A DNA stretch of 62,548 nucleotides from Caulobacteraceae bacterium (GTDB taxonomy: Bacteria > Pseudomonadota > Alphaproteobacteria > Caulobacterales > Caulobacteraceae). The notes beneath the pieces were generated by a model that had not been told where the DNA came from, did no database searches, and saw only the letters and a program-made list of their open reading frames with translations. A program made the position numbers and the translations under genes. Position 1 is the stretch's first letter; each line of letters begins with the position of its first letter. Location: positions 360,777 to 423,324 of the forward strand of contig JAUJMO010000002.1 of the NCBI GenBank assembly GCA_030446805.1, in the 5' to 3' direction. Positions 8,956 through 17,492 of this stretch are shown here, piece after piece.

Positions 8956-9401
8956 TGGCCCGCCCCGACACGCCTCTCCGGCTGCTGGCCCAGGACGCGG
9001 ACGACCTCCGGGTCGTTTCCGCCGCCTTGCAGGACGCGGTGCTCAAGGTCGGCGACCTGCAGTGGGAGCCGGCCGCCCGGCGCTTCACCCTGGCCCTGAA
9101 CCGCTTCCGCTGGGAAAGGAGCGGCCGTCTGCGGATCCGCTCCGCGCTGCAGTTCGGCGGTGTCCTCGCGGCGGAGAGCCGCCGCATCCGCCGCGACGCG
9201 CCTGACGCGGTGCTCGAACTTCTGGCCGTGACCTGGCAAGGCGGCGAACAGCCCGAGGACCCCTCCGGGACCGTCACCCTGACCTTCGCCGGCGGGGCCG
9301 ACATCCGGCTGGAGGTGGAAGCCTTGGACGCCGTGCTGGCGGACGTCTCGGCGCCCTGGCCCGCCCGCGCCAAGCCCCGCCACGATCTGGCGGCCGGCTG
9401 A
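8955..9401 (+). CDS. DUF2948 family protein
   Basis: This 148-residue cytoplasmic protein begins with PLRLLAQDADDLRVVSAALQDAVLKVGDL, the recognisable DUF2948 opening, and contains RFTLALNRFRWE. The family is confined to alphaproteobacteria and regularly sits between murA and hisD; its function is unknown. The ATG at 8955 shares a base with the murA stop (TGATG), so it is likely coupled to murA. It is followed one base later by hisD. Confidence 0.9.
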   Translation: MARPDTPLRLLAQDADDLRVVSAALQDAVLKVGDLQWEPAARRFTLALNRFRWERSGRLRIRSALQFGGVLAAESRRIRRDAPDAVLELLAVTWQGGEQPEDPSGTVTLTFAGGADIRLEVEALDAVLADVSAPWPARAKPRHDLAAG

Positions 9402-9402
9402 G

Positions 9403-10689
9403 ATGCGCTGGTTCCGGGCGTCCGAGCCCGACTTCCAGGCGCGCTTCGAGGCCTTCGCCCAGGAACGCCGCGGCGGCTCTCCCGACGTCGACGCCGCTGT
9501 GGCCGAGATCGTCGAGGCCGTACGCCGCGAGGGCTTTCCCGCCCTGGCTCGCTTCACCGCCCGTTTCGACGGAACGGAGATGGACGAGACCAACGTCCGC
9601 GTCACCGCCGACCAGATCGCCGAGGGCGCCGCGCTGTGCCCCCAGCCCGTCCGGGACGCCCTCCGCTTCGCGGCCGACCGCATCACCCGCTACCACGAGC
9701 GCCAACGCCCCGCCGACGCCCGCTGGACGGACGAGGAGGGCGCCACCCTCGGCTGGCGCTGGACCGCGCTGGACTCGGTGGGCGTCTATGTTCCCGGGGG
9801 CCGCGCGGCCTATCCTTCCTCCGTTCTGATGAATGTCGCTCCGGCTCGCGTGGCCGGCGTGGGCCGCATCGCCATGGTCAGCCCTCCCGGCCGCCTGGAC
9901 CCTGCGGTCCTGGCGGCCGCGGAGATCGCCGGGGTCACCGAGGTCTGGCGTGTGGGCGGGGCCCAGGCCGTGGCCGCCCTGGCCTATGGCGCCGGCCCGA
10001 TCCGCCCGGTGGACAAGATCGTGGGCCCGGGCAACGCCTGGGTGGCGGCCGCCAAGCGCCGCGTCTTCGGCCAGGTCGGCATCGACACCCCCGCCGGCCC
10101 CTCCGAAATCGTGGTCGTGGCCGACGGGGCGAACGACCCCGCGTGGATCGCCGCCGACCTGCTCGCCCAGGCTGAACACGACCCGGCCGCCCAGGCCGTT
10201 CTCATCACCGACGACGCAGGCTTCGCCGCGCGGGTCTGCGCGGAGATCGACCGCCTGCTGGGCGAAATCGCCACCGGCGAGGCCGCCCGGGCCTCCTGGC
10301 GCGACCACGGCGCGGTGGTGGTCGCGCCCCTGGATGAGGCGCCCGCCCTGGTGGACCGCCTCGCCCCCGAGCACGTGGAGTTCGCCACCGCCCAGCCCGA
10401 AGCGCTTTCCAGCCGCGTGCGCCACGCCGGCGCGATCTTCCTGGGCCGCCACGCGCCCGAGGCCGTGGGCGACTACGTGGCCGGATCCAACCACGTCCTG
10501 CCGACGGGCGGGACGGCGCGCTTCGCCTCCGGTTTGTCCATTTACGACTTCCTCAAGCGCACCTCCCTGCTGAGCTTCGAGGCGGCCGGCATGGCCGTCC
10601 TGGGCCCGCCCACCGTGGTGCTGGCCGAAGCCGAGGGGCTGCCGGCCCACGCCCGCTCCGCCCAGCTGCGCCTGAAGGCCCAGCGATGA
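9403..10689 (+). CDS. hisD: histidinol dehydrogenase
   Basis: This 428-residue zinc- and NAD-dependent enzyme carries out the last two steps of histidine synthesis (histidinol to histidine). Family segments seen: SVGVYVPGGRAAYPSSVLMN, RVGGAQAVAALAYG, VDKIVGPGNAWVAAAKR, PAGPSEIVVVAD, and the metal/catalytic region LAQAEHDPAAQA; EHVEF and GSNHVLPTGG lie near the C-terminus. Length is standard. It is separated from other his genes and embedded in the murA run, an arrangement common in Caulobacterales. Its stop overlaps the next ATG as ATGA. Confidence 0.98.
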   Translation: MRWFRASEPDFQARFEAFAQERRGGSPDVDAAVAEIVEAVRREGFPALARFTARFDGTEMDETNVRVTADQIAEGAALCPQPVRDALRFAADRITRYHERQRPADARWTDEEGATLGWRWTALDSVGVYVPGGRAAYPSSVLMNVAPARVAGVGRIAMVSPPGRLDPAVLAAAEIAGVTEVWRVGGAQAVAALAYGAGPIRPVDKIVGPGNAWVAAAKRRVFGQVGIDTPAGPSEIVVVADGANDPAWIAADLLAQAEHDPAAQAVLITDDAGFAARVCAEIDRLLGEIATGEAARASWRDHGAVVVAPLDEAPALVDRLAPEHVEFATAQPEALSSRVRHAGAIFLGRHAPEAVGDYVAGSNHVLPTGGTARFASGLSIYDFLKRTSLLSFEAAGMAVLGPPTVVLAEAEGLPAHARSAQLRLKAQR

Positions 10690-11156
10690 GCGAGTCCCGG
10701 CTGGCCGCCGTGGTCATCGACGCCGCCTCCCTGGCCCCGGGCGGTCCCGAGGTCGAGCAGGAGCGCGAGATCGCCATCGCCGACCTCTTGGAGTCCAACA
10801 GCTTCGCGCCCGCAGGCGGGGAGGGCGGTCCCTACCGCCTGCGCATCGCGCGCGAGGACAACCGGTTGGTGCTGGAGGTGTCCGGCCCTGGCTACAGCCG
10901 CGCCCACGGGCTCTCGCTGACGCCGTTCCGCGGCGTCATCCGGGACTATTTCATGGTCTGCGACAGCTATTTCGATGCCGTCCGGGGCAGCTCCCCCCAG
11001 CAGATCGAAGCGCTCGACATGGGTCGGCGCGGCCTGCACAACGAGGGCTCCGAACTCCTGCGCGAACGCCTCGCGGGCAAGATCGACACCGACCACGACA
11101 CCGCGCGCCGCTTGTTCACCCTGATCTGCGCCCTGCACCGGCGAGCGCCCCAGTGA
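10686..11156 (+). CDS. UPF0262 family protein
   Basis: This 156-residue protein matches UPF0262, an alphaproteobacteria-specific family: an RLAAVVIDA opening, a REIAIADLLESNSF helix, then LTPFRGVIRDYFMVCDSYFDAVR and ALDMGRRGLHNEGSELLRERL. Function is unknown. Overlaps of ATGA with hisD and GTGA with the following phosphatase indicate coupled translation. Confidence 0.93.
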   Translation: MSESRLAAVVIDAASLAPGGPEVEQEREIAIADLLESNSFAPAGGEGGPYRLRIAREDNRLVLEVSGPGYSRAHGLSLTPFRGVIRDYFMVCDSYFDAVRGSSPQQIEALDMGRRGLHNEGSELLRERLAGKIDTDHDTARRLFTLICALHRRAPQ

Positions 11157-11578
11157 GCGGGCCCGTGAGCGCGCCCGTGAGCGCCCCGACGGTCCTGTTC
11201 GCCTGCACGCACAACACGGTGCGCTCCCCCATGGCCGCGGCCTTGTTCGCCCAGGCCACCGGCGCGCCCGCGGTCAGCTGCGGCCTCCACGCCGGCGAAC
11301 AGGTCAACGGCTTCGCCTGCGCCGTCATGGCCGAGGCCGGCGTCGACCTTCTCGACCACCATCCCCGGACCTTTGAGGACGTCCAGGACCGCCCGGAGCT
11401 GATCGTGGCGCTCACCCCGGATGCCGCGGTCCGGGCGGAACAGGTGACGGGCGTCCCCGTCGAAGTCTGGCCGATCGACGACCCCACCCTGACCGAAGGT
11501 TCGCGCGAGCAGCAGCTGGAGGCCTTTCGTCAGGTCCGCGATGAGCTGCGTGCACGCATCGCGGCGCGCTTCCGGTGA
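11153..11578 (+). CDS. low-molecular-weight protein tyrosine phosphatase / arsenate reductase-like protein
   Basis: This 141-residue protein has the P-loop CTHNTVRS (CX5R, Cys18), the active-site motif of LMW phosphatases and thioredoxin-linked arsenate reductases. The downstream VEVWPIDDPT provides the conserved Asp region. Usual length. The start lies in a perfect GTGA overlap with the UPF0262 stop, but the first 36 bases are a threefold 12-base repeat, each unit beginning GTG AGC, so three in-frame GTG codons compete as starts. Substrate is unknown; clustering with cell-envelope and RNA genes gives no clear hint. Confidence 0.85.
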   Translation: MSGPVSAPVSAPTVLFACTHNTVRSPMAAALFAQATGAPAVSCGLHAGEQVNGFACAVMAEAGVDLLDHHPRTFEDVQDRPELIVALTPDAAVRAEQVTGVPVEVWPIDDPTLTEGSREQQLEAFRQVRDELRARIAARFR

Positions 11579-12156
11579 GGCTTGTGCTGGCGAGCGCAAG
11601 CCCGCGCCGGCTCGAATTGCTGGCGCAGCTGGGCGTCAGGCCCGACGAGATCCTCCCGGCGGACCTGGACGAGACCCCGCTGAAGGAGGAGACGCCCCGC
11701 CTCCTCGCGCAGCGCCTGGCGACGGAGAAGTGCAGGGCGGTCCACGGGCTGCGCCCCGACGCCTATGTGCTGGCGGCCGACACGGTGGTGGCGGTCGGGC
11801 GCCGCCTGCTCGGCAAGGCCGCCCACGAGGCGGAGGCCCGCCGCTTTCTCCAGCTCCTGTCCGGACGCGCGCATCGCGTGCTGACCGGCGTCGCCGTGGC
11901 CGCGCCCGGCGGTCGCTCGGCCTCGCGGCTGTCCGAAACCCGGCTGCAGTTCAAACGCCTCACCGAGGCGGAGATCGAGAGCTATGTCGCCTCGGGCGAC
12001 TGGCGCGGCAAGGCGGGCGGCTACGGGATCCAGAGCCGTGCGGGCGCCTTCGTCCGCGGGCTCAACGGCAGCTATACGGGCGTGGTCGGGCTGCCGCTGT
12101 ACGAGACGATGAACCTCCTCACCGGCCTGGGCTGGCGGGCGGAGGCGCCCGCATGA
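11575..12156 (+). CDS. maf: Maf/YceF nucleoside triphosphate pyrophosphatase
   Basis: This 193-residue protein hydrolyses modified or non-canonical NTPs to the monophosphate, a house-cleaning activity. It has the Maf signature LVLASASPRRLELLAQLG at the start, AADTVVAVGRRLLGKA, and GGYGIQSRAGAFVRGLNGSYTGVVGLPL near the end. The GTG start overlaps the upstream stop (GTGA), and the stop overlaps the RNase G gene (ATGA). Maf next to an RNase E/G gene is a widespread pairing. Confidence 0.95.
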   Translation: MRLVLASASPRRLELLAQLGVRPDEILPADLDETPLKEETPRLLAQRLATEKCRAVHGLRPDAYVLAADTVVAVGRRLLGKAAHEAEARRFLQLLSGRAHRVLTGVAVAAPGGRSASRLSETRLQFKRLTEAEIESYVASGDWRGKAGGYGIQSRAGAFVRGLNGSYTGVVGLPLYETMNLLTGLGWRAEAPA

Positions 12157-13187
12157 GCGCGCGCACCCTCTTCCTGGACAAGGGCGTCGGCGAAAGCCGC
12201 GCCGTGGTGCAGCTTCGCGGCCGTCCCGAACGCCTGCTGATCGAACGGGAAGGCGACCCCGCCTCGACGCGCCTGGGTGCGCGCGTGGCCGCCCGCGTGC
12301 GCCGCCTGGACCGCACGCTGAACCTGGCCTTCCTGGATCTCGGGGAAGGCGGCGAAGCCGTCGCGGACGCGTCCAAGCTGGTCGAAGGCGCCGCGCTGGA
12401 GGTTGAAGTCACCGCCGAGCCACGCGCCGGCAAGGCCGCGGCCGTCCGCATCCTCGGTCCGGCGGAGGGCGGGGCGCCCCGCCTGCTGGCCCCCGCTCCG
12501 AGCCTTGAGGAACGTCTGCAGAGCTTGGCCCGCGGCGCCGTCACCCGCGGCCCGGACGCCCGCGAGGCGGCGGACGAGGCGGAGGACGCGGTCCTGGCCC
12601 TCGTCCACCCCCTGCCCAAAGGCGGCTCGCTCAGCATCGAGCCCACCCGCGGCATGGTGGCCGTCGATGTCGACCTGGGGGCCCGCGGCGGCGGCGCCGA
12701 CGCCAAACGCGCGACCCGGGCCGCCAATCTCACCGCCTTGACCGAACTGGCGCGCCTGCTCCGCCTGAAAGCCCTGGGCGGGCTGATCGTGGTCGATCTC
12801 GCCGGCCGCGGCCACGACGGCGACGCCCTGAGCCGGGCGGCCCGCGAAGGCTTCCACCCCGACCAGCCGGGCGTGAACCTGGGCCCGATCAGCCGTTTCG
12901 GCACGATGGAGATCCTCAAGCCCTGGCGCGACCGCCCCCTGGCCGAGCGCCTCAACGACGCCCATGGCCGTCTCTCCGCCCTGACCGCCGCGCTCCGACT
13001 GGCGCGCACGCTCGAACGGGAAGGGCGCGTGCACGGCGGCGCGCGCCTGCTCGCCCGCGCTCACCCGGAGGTGCTGGCCGCCTTTGGCGCCCTGCAGCCC
13101 CGGCTGGTCGAGCGCCTCGGCCCCCGGTTCGAGCTGCAGCCCGACCTTGCGCTGGACCGCGGCCGCACCGACGTCACTGTGCGATGA
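12153..13187 (+). CDS. rng: ribonuclease E/G family protein, short form
   Basis: This 344-residue protein is much shorter than RNase G (~490). It starts SARTLFLDKGVGESRAVV, has a LNLAFLDLGEGGEAV segment reminiscent of the S1-like region, and a LIVVDLAGR segment in the place of the catalytic DxxxD-containing strand. The Zn-link and C-terminal part of full RNase G are missing. Alphaproteobacteria commonly encode such a reduced paralogue between maf and yacG; whether it cleaves RNA is uncertain. The ATG overlaps the maf stop, and yacG overlaps its stop. Confidence 0.85.
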   Translation: MSARTLFLDKGVGESRAVVQLRGRPERLLIEREGDPASTRLGARVAARVRRLDRTLNLAFLDLGEGGEAVADASKLVEGAALEVEVTAEPRAGKAAAVRILGPAEGGAPRLLAPAPSLEERLQSLARGAVTRGPDAREAADEAEDAVLALVHPLPKGGSLSIEPTRGMVAVDVDLGARGGGADAKRATRAANLTALTELARLLRLKALGGLIVVDLAGRGHDGDALSRAAREGFHPDQPGVNLGPISRFGTMEILKPWRDRPLAERLNDAHGRLSALTAALRLARTLEREGRVHGGARLLARAHPEVLAAFGALQPRLVERLGPRFELQPDLALDRGRTDVTVR

Positions 13188-13372
13188 CAGCTCCCGCCTG
13201 CGCCGTTTGCGCCAAGAAGCCGGTCGCGGCCGAATACCGCCCCTTCTGCTCCAAGCGCTGCGCCGATATCGACCTCGGCCGCTGGCTCAGCGACCGCTAC
13301 GCCATCCCGGCCGTCGACAACGAAGAGACGGAAGACACCGGCCGCTCCGCTGGGACGCCGGGGCAGGATTAG
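13184..13372 (+). CDS. yacG: DNA gyrase inhibitor YacG (zinc-binding)
   Basis: This 62-residue protein has the four-cysteine zinc knuckle CAVC ... CSKRC (CX2C and CX3C) and the following DIDLGRWLSDRYAIP, the core that in YacG binds the C-terminal part of GyrB. Length is normal and the tail is acidic. The ATG overlaps the RNase G stop by four bases; this is the last gene of the murA-to-yacG run. Confidence 0.95.
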   Translation: MTAPACAVCAKKPVAAEYRPFCSKRCADIDLGRWLSDRYAIPAVDNEETEDTGRSAGTPGQD

Positions 13373-13414
13373 GGGTTACCCGGTCAGGCCCGGCCCGTAT
13401 GACCGGGGGCTGAC

Positions 13415-13996
13415 CTAGAACCAGTCCAGCTCCACCCGGCGTCCGTCGATCTGGACGCCGTTCAGCCGCGCCCGCCCATCGCGCCCTACCGAGACCAGGG
13501 CGTAGGCCCGGACCGGCTCGCCGGGGCGCCGGTTCCTGAGCAGCCGCTCCATCGCCTCCGCCTCGCCCTGGTCAGCGTGGAATCGTTTGATCCCGACGGC
13601 CAGATCGACCGCCTGGTCTCCGCCGCAGGAGGCCGATCCCCGGACCGCGACGCGGCCCAGCCTCAGAGCCTCTCGCCGCGTGGGGGCGATCGCCGCCACC
13701 CGCCACCCCGGCCCTACCGGGTTCAGGGCGACCCAAGCCGGCGTCATGCCCTCGAAGGACCCGCGCGTAGCTTCCTGGGCGCCCGGCGGGCAGGGCGCGC
13801 CCTCGGGCAAAGCCTCCCGGAGCTCCAGCTCGACGTAATGCCCCGTCAGCGGACCGCGGGGGTCCAGGGCCTCCATGGGCAGGGCCACCTCCTGCCCAGT
13901 CGCCCGGGCCTGGCCTTCCCGGGCGACCAGACCCAGCAAGCCCAGCACCAGCGCCGCCCCGGCCGCCCCGATCCGAATGGGTTCGCCCAACCTCAT
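13415..13996 (-). CDS. GDYXXLXY-type membrane-anchored protein
   Basis: This 193-residue protein has an N-terminal hydrophobic helix (~9-24) that anchors or exports it. The GDYXXLXY domain follows: PLTGHYVELELREAL in place of the name-giving motif, then WVALNPVGPGWRVAAI and a final RRVELDWF. These proteins nearly always follow a DUF2157/DUF4401 membrane protein, as here, with an ATGA overlap. Function is unknown; they probably form a membrane complex. Confidence 0.8.
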   Translation of the reverse strand: MRLGEPIRIGAAGAALVLGLLGLVAREGQARATGQEVALPMEALDPRGPLTGHYVELELREALPEGAPCPPGAQEATRGSFEGMTPAWVALNPVGPGWRVAAIAPTRREALRLGRVAVRGSASCGGDQAVDLAVGIKRFHADQGEAEAMERLLRNRRPGEPVRAYALVSVGRDGRARLNGVQIDGRRVELDWF

Positions 13997-15042
13997 GCCG
14001 CCGGCCTCCGTCCACGGAGCGCCCAGCCGGCTCCCAGCGCCACGACCGAGCAAACCGCGAACAGCCCTGCCGCGCTCATCAACCCGAGCCCCAGATCGAA
14101 CAGCACGGCCGAGACCGCGCCGAAGAAGGCCAGCACCCCGCCGGCGGTGATCATCCCATGCCGGTCGTGCCGCCCCAGCGCCACCGCCGTGCTCGCCAGG
14201 GCCAGCAAGGCCAGCCGATGCGGCGCCCCGCCCATCACCTCGCCCGACCCGGAGGCGCTGAAGAAGCCCAGCGCGCCCCAGACCGCCCAGCCGTAGACGG
14301 TCGCGGCCACCACGCCCTCTTCCCGCTCGGCCGCCCACCGCGCGCCCGCGGCGAGCAGGAGAAAGGCCAGGCTCAGGGCGAACCCGACCTGTTCCGGCGC
14401 CCCGGAGGCGAGCGCGAACCGCCCGGCCCCCACCAGCAGCGCTATGGCGGCCGCCTGGGCCAGCAGGGCCGAGCGCCAGCTCCAGGCCAGACCCGCCGCC
14501 GCCGCCGCGGCCGGCAGCAGCCAGGTCCACCCCGTTCCGATCTCGTCGGTCAGGTCGCCGGCCCCGATCAGCACCAGGGCCGTGGCTGCGGCGCCCGTGG
14601 AGCGGCCGGCAAGCGCCAGGAGCCCGGCCGCCAGGCCCGCGCCATAGAGCGAGGCCCGAGGGTCGCCCGCGATGTCGAAGATCTGTCCGGTCAGCCCCAC
14701 CGCGCCGGCGAAGATGAAGGCCGCCAGGGTCAGCAGCGCGTTGCGGGTCGCCTCCCGCTGCCGAGCGGAGGCCCAGACCGCCACGCCCACCGCCCCGGCG
14801 AAGGCCAGCAGGATCAGGCCGAACCGGAACGCGCGCGGCAGGCCGTTCCAGTTGGAGGCCACAAAGGCCACCACCGCCAGGCCCAGCAGCGCCAGACCCA
14901 CAAAGGCCAGCGCCGTGGCGGCGTCCAGCCGGCGCGGCTCGCCCACATCGGCCAGGATGGCGTCGCGGTGAACGGGGTCGACCAGGCCCTCGGCGATCCA
15001 CCGCTCCAGATCAGCCTCCAGGCGATCCCTGTATCCCGCCAA
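13993..15042 (-). CDS. DUF2157 multi-pass membrane protein
   Basis: This encodes ~349 residues. A cytoplasmic N-terminus (YRDRLEADLERWIAEGLV..HRDAILADV) is the DUF2157 signature, followed by about ten hydrophobic helices. I chose the TTG at 15042 because GGAGGGCGGAG lies directly upstream; a second in-frame TTG at 15093 would add 17 poorly structured residues. It is first in a two-gene operon with the GDYXXLXY protein. Function is unknown. Confidence 0.82.
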   Translation of the reverse strand: MAGYRDRLEADLERWIAEGLVDPVHRDAILADVGEPRRLDAATALAFVGLALLGLAVVAFVASNWNGLPRAFRFGLILLAFAGAVGVAVWASARQREATRNALLTLAAFIFAGAVGLTGQIFDIAGDPRASLYGAGLAAGLLALAGRSTGAAATALVLIGAGDLTDEIGTGWTWLLPAAAAAAGLAWSWRSALLAQAAAIALLVGAGRFALASGAPEQVGFALSLAFLLLAAGARWAAEREEGVVAATVYGWAVWGALGFFSASGSGEVMGGAPHRLALLALASTAVALGRHDRHGMITAGGVLAFFGAVSAVLFDLGLGLMSAAGLFAVCSVVALGAGWALRGRRPAA

Positions 15043-15176
15043 ACTCCGCCCTCCGCCTCCGGCCAGCTTGGTTGATCGCGCCCGGCCGGGCAACCGGCCT
15101 CCATGCTGGACAGCCCGCGGCTGGACAGCCCCCGGCGTCCTCGCCTATAGACCCCGGCCTTCCAAGCGCGCCTTGG

Positions 15177-15252
15177 GCCTGGGTAGCTCAGTTGGTAGAG
15201 CAGCGGATTGAAAATCCGCGTGTCGGTGGTTCGAATCCGCCCCCAGGCACCA
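15177..15252 (+). tRNA. tRNA-Phe (anticodon GAA)
   Basis: Acceptor GCCTGGG pairs perfectly with CCCAGGC, the anticodon stem is GCGGA/TCCGC with loop TTGAAAA (GAA at 15210-15212), the T-arm is GGTGG-TTCGAAT-CCGCC, and CCA is encoded. Confidence 0.97.
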
Positions 15253-15311
15253 CACCCCGGAACCCTGCACGCGGCCGTGCAACGCCCCCCGGTCGCTGGC
15301 GTTCTCCGCGC

Positions 15312-15890
15312 ATGGCCGACTTCAAACCCGCGATCCTGAACACCCGTTGCATCCACAAGGGCTGGGGCAGCTTTTCGCTGGTCACCGTTCGGTTGGATGA
15401 TGGAACGGAAGCGGAGCGGGAGATCGAGGATCACGGGGCCGCGGCAGCCGTGCTGCCCTATGATCCGGAGCGCCGGACGGCTCTGCTGGTGCGCAATCTG
15501 CGGCCGCCGCTGCTGTACCTGGGGCTGGAGGACGCGCATCTGCTGGAGGCGCCCGCCGGGATGCTGGAGGACGAACAGCCCGCGGACGCGGCCCGGCGGG
15601 AAGCGCTGGAGGAAGCCGGCGTGCGCCTGGCCGAGCTGGAGCCGTTCGGCGCGCCTTTCAGCACCGCCGGCGTCTCGACGGAGCGCCTGCACCTCTTTCT
15701 GGCCGCCTATTCCCGGACTGACCGGGTCTCGCCGGGCGGCGGCCTGGCCGAAGAGCATGAAAACATCCGGGTGGTGGAGATGCCCCTGGCCGAGCTCTGG
15801 GCCCGGGTCGGTCGCGGCGAGGTGGACGACCTCAAGACCCTGGCCCTGTGCGCCCTGCTTCGGGCGCGAAGGCCCGAGCTGTTCGGCTAG
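15312..15890 (+). CDS. NUDIX hydrolase (ADP-ribose/nucleoside diphosphate-sugar pyrophosphatase-like)
   Basis: This 192-residue protein has the Nudix box region EAPAGMLEDEQPADAARREALEEAGV (~82-106), with the metal-binding REALEEAG helix intact but the preceding loop one residue shorter than GX5E. The N-terminal domain before the box and LVRNLRPPLLY resemble the GDP-mannose/ADP-ribose pyrophosphatase subgroup. Substrate is not determinable. It is transcribed alone, starting 60 bases after tRNA-Phe, and may share its transcript. Confidence 0.88.
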   Translation: MADFKPAILNTRCIHKGWGSFSLVTVRLDDGTEAEREIEDHGAAAAVLPYDPERRTALLVRNLRPPLLYLGLEDAHLLEAPAGMLEDEQPADAARREALEEAGVRLAELEPFGAPFSTAGVSTERLHLFLAAYSRTDRVSPGGGLAEEHENIRVVEMPLAELWARVGRGEVDDLKTLALCALLRARRPELFG

Positions 15891-15935
15891 GATCGGCTCA
15901 CCTCCAGCGGGCGGCCCGTCCCGGCCGAGCTCCGG

Positions 15936-17156
15936 TCAGGCCGCGACGGCCTTCATGCTGACCGCCGGGTCCCCCAGCGCGGCCCTGGACACGGGCGTGC
16001 GCCGCGCGATCAACTGGCGGCTGGCCAGGAACTCGGCCGGCGCGTTCACCGCCTCCACCGCCCGGATCACGTCGCCGGCCAGGTGGAACACGGCGAAGCG
16101 GCCCGACTCGGGATCGCCCCGCAGCAACACCTCGTCGGCGTCGAAGGGCACTCCGGCGATCTGCAGCTTGATGTCGTACTGGTCCGACCAGAACCAGGGG
16201 GTCTCGTCCGGCGGCCGCGGCTTGCCCACGATGGCCGCCGCGGCCTGCTTGGCCTGCTCCAGGGCGTTGGGCACGCTTTCCAGCCGAAAGGGGCGGTCGT
16301 AGACGGGCAGGGGGCGCCAGCTGACGTCGCCGATGGCGAACACGGCCGGATCCTCCGTGCGGGCGTTCTCGTCCACCGCCACGCCGTTGGGGCAGGAGAG
16401 GCCCGCAGCGCGCGCCAGTTCGTCGTTGGGAACGGCGCCCACGCCGACCAGGGCCGCGGTGCAGGCGACCCGCTCGCCGTCCGCCAGATGCACCGCCGCG
16501 ACCCGGCCGTCCGCGCCCGCCTCGAACCGGAGGACCTCGGCGCCCAGGCGGAACTCCACCCCCTCGCGCCGGTGCCGGTCCTGGTAGAAGGCGGACAACC
16601 GCGCGCAGGCCACCCGGGCCAGCACCCGGGCTTCGCGCTCGATCACCACCGCCTCGGCGCCGAGGGCGCGAGCGCCGGCCGCGGCCTCCAGCCCGACATA
16701 GCCGCCGCCCACCACGGCCAGGCGCGCGCCGGGGACCAGCGCCGCCTTGAGGGCGTCGGCGTCCAGCACGGTGCGCAGGGCGAGCACGCCCGGCAGGTCC
16801 GCGCCCGGCAGTTCGAGCCGCCGCGGCCGAGCTCCCGTGGCCAGGATGCAGATGTCGTAGGGCAGGGCGCCGCCGTCGAGGAGCCGCACCGCCCGGGCGC
16901 CTCGGTCGAGCTCCACGGCGCGCACGCCCGTCAGGAGCGTGACGTCGTGCTCGGCGTAGAAATCCTCGCCCTTGAGCTCCAGCGCGGACAGATCCGCCTC
17001 GCCCTTGAGGTAGGCCTTGGACAGCGGCGGCCGCTGGTAGGGCGCAACCGGCTCCTCGCCCACGACGGTTATCGCGCCCTCGAATCCATAGAGCCGCAGC
17101 AGGCTGGCGACGCTTCCGCCCGCATGGCCCCCGCCCACGATCACGATCCCACTCAA
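15936..17156 (-). CDS. FAD-dependent pyridine nucleotide-disulfide oxidoreductase, ferredoxin/rubredoxin reductase type
   Basis: This 406-residue protein has an FAD-binding IVIVGGGHAGGSVASLLR at the N-terminus, an NAD-binding VVGGGYVGLEAAAGA near 145, an ATGARPR segment and a VFAIGDVSW FAD-ribityl contact. The C-terminal FWSDQYDIKLQIAG is typical of class I ferredoxin reductases that feed cytochrome P450 or dioxygenase systems. No ferredoxin gene is adjacent, so the partner is unknown. I chose the TTG at 17156 (GAAGG just upstream, Rossmann fold begins at residue 3); an ATG at 17255 would add 33 residues. Confidence 0.9.
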   Translation of the reverse strand: MSGIVIVGGGHAGGSVASLLRLYGFEGAITVVGEEPVAPYQRPPLSKAYLKGEADLSALELKGEDFYAEHDVTLLTGVRAVELDRGARAVRLLDGGALPYDICILATGARPRRLELPGADLPGVLALRTVLDADALKAALVPGARLAVVGGGYVGLEAAAGARALGAEAVVIEREARVLARVACARLSAFYQDRHRREGVEFRLGAEVLRFEAGADGRVAAVHLADGERVACTAALVGVGAVPNDELARAAGLSCPNGVAVDENARTEDPAVFAIGDVSWRPLPVYDRPFRLESVPNALEQAKQAAAAIVGKPRPPDETPWFWSDQYDIKLQIAGVPFDADEVLLRGDPESGRFAVFHLAGDVIRAVEAVNAPAEFLASRQLIARRTPVSRAALGDPAVSMKAVAA

Positions 17157-17492
17157 ACCTTCGCTCCCGCCCCGCTGGCCTCGCCCCGCAAGCGGGCTCC
17201 ATTTAGGTGAAACGGTCCCGCTTTGTTTCCCTTGACGGCCGATTCCCGCGAACAATCGTATGATCGTCGCCTTGACGACTGAGAAACCCCTTGCAAAAGG
17301 GCGCGAAGGGCAATCCTTAATGGCGCTTCATACTTCCCGCATCAGGCGAGGATGTTGGCGCGTCACGGGTCGTCCGTCACGTGGGAGTGAGTAGTTCGTT
17401 TTCGGGCCACGGCTCGAAATCGGACTACAGGCGTTAAGGGGAGGAGCGCGTCGCGCGGCGCGGTCCGGAGAGACAAGCAGGAACCAGCGAAC
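17157..17492. other. 336-base divergent intergenic region before exbB
   Basis: This gap separates the flavoprotein from the Ton operon. It contains two TTGACG hexamers (17232-17237 and 17272-17277), the first followed by TATGAT (17259) at an over-long 21-base spacing, and a small CCCTT-GCAA-AAGGG hairpin near 17291. It probably holds the exbBD-tonB promoter and perhaps an iron-responsive operator, but I could not identify a convincing Fur box or a gene. Confidence 0.4.

Noticed and set aside
11541-12152. Longer reading frame upstream of the RNase G gene
   Set aside because: The frame is open only because of GC bias; it overlaps all of maf, and RNase G homology begins at 12153 with an ATGA junction.
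17321-17395. 24-residue ORF in the exbB leader
   Set aside because: No ribosome site and no composition suggesting a real peptide.
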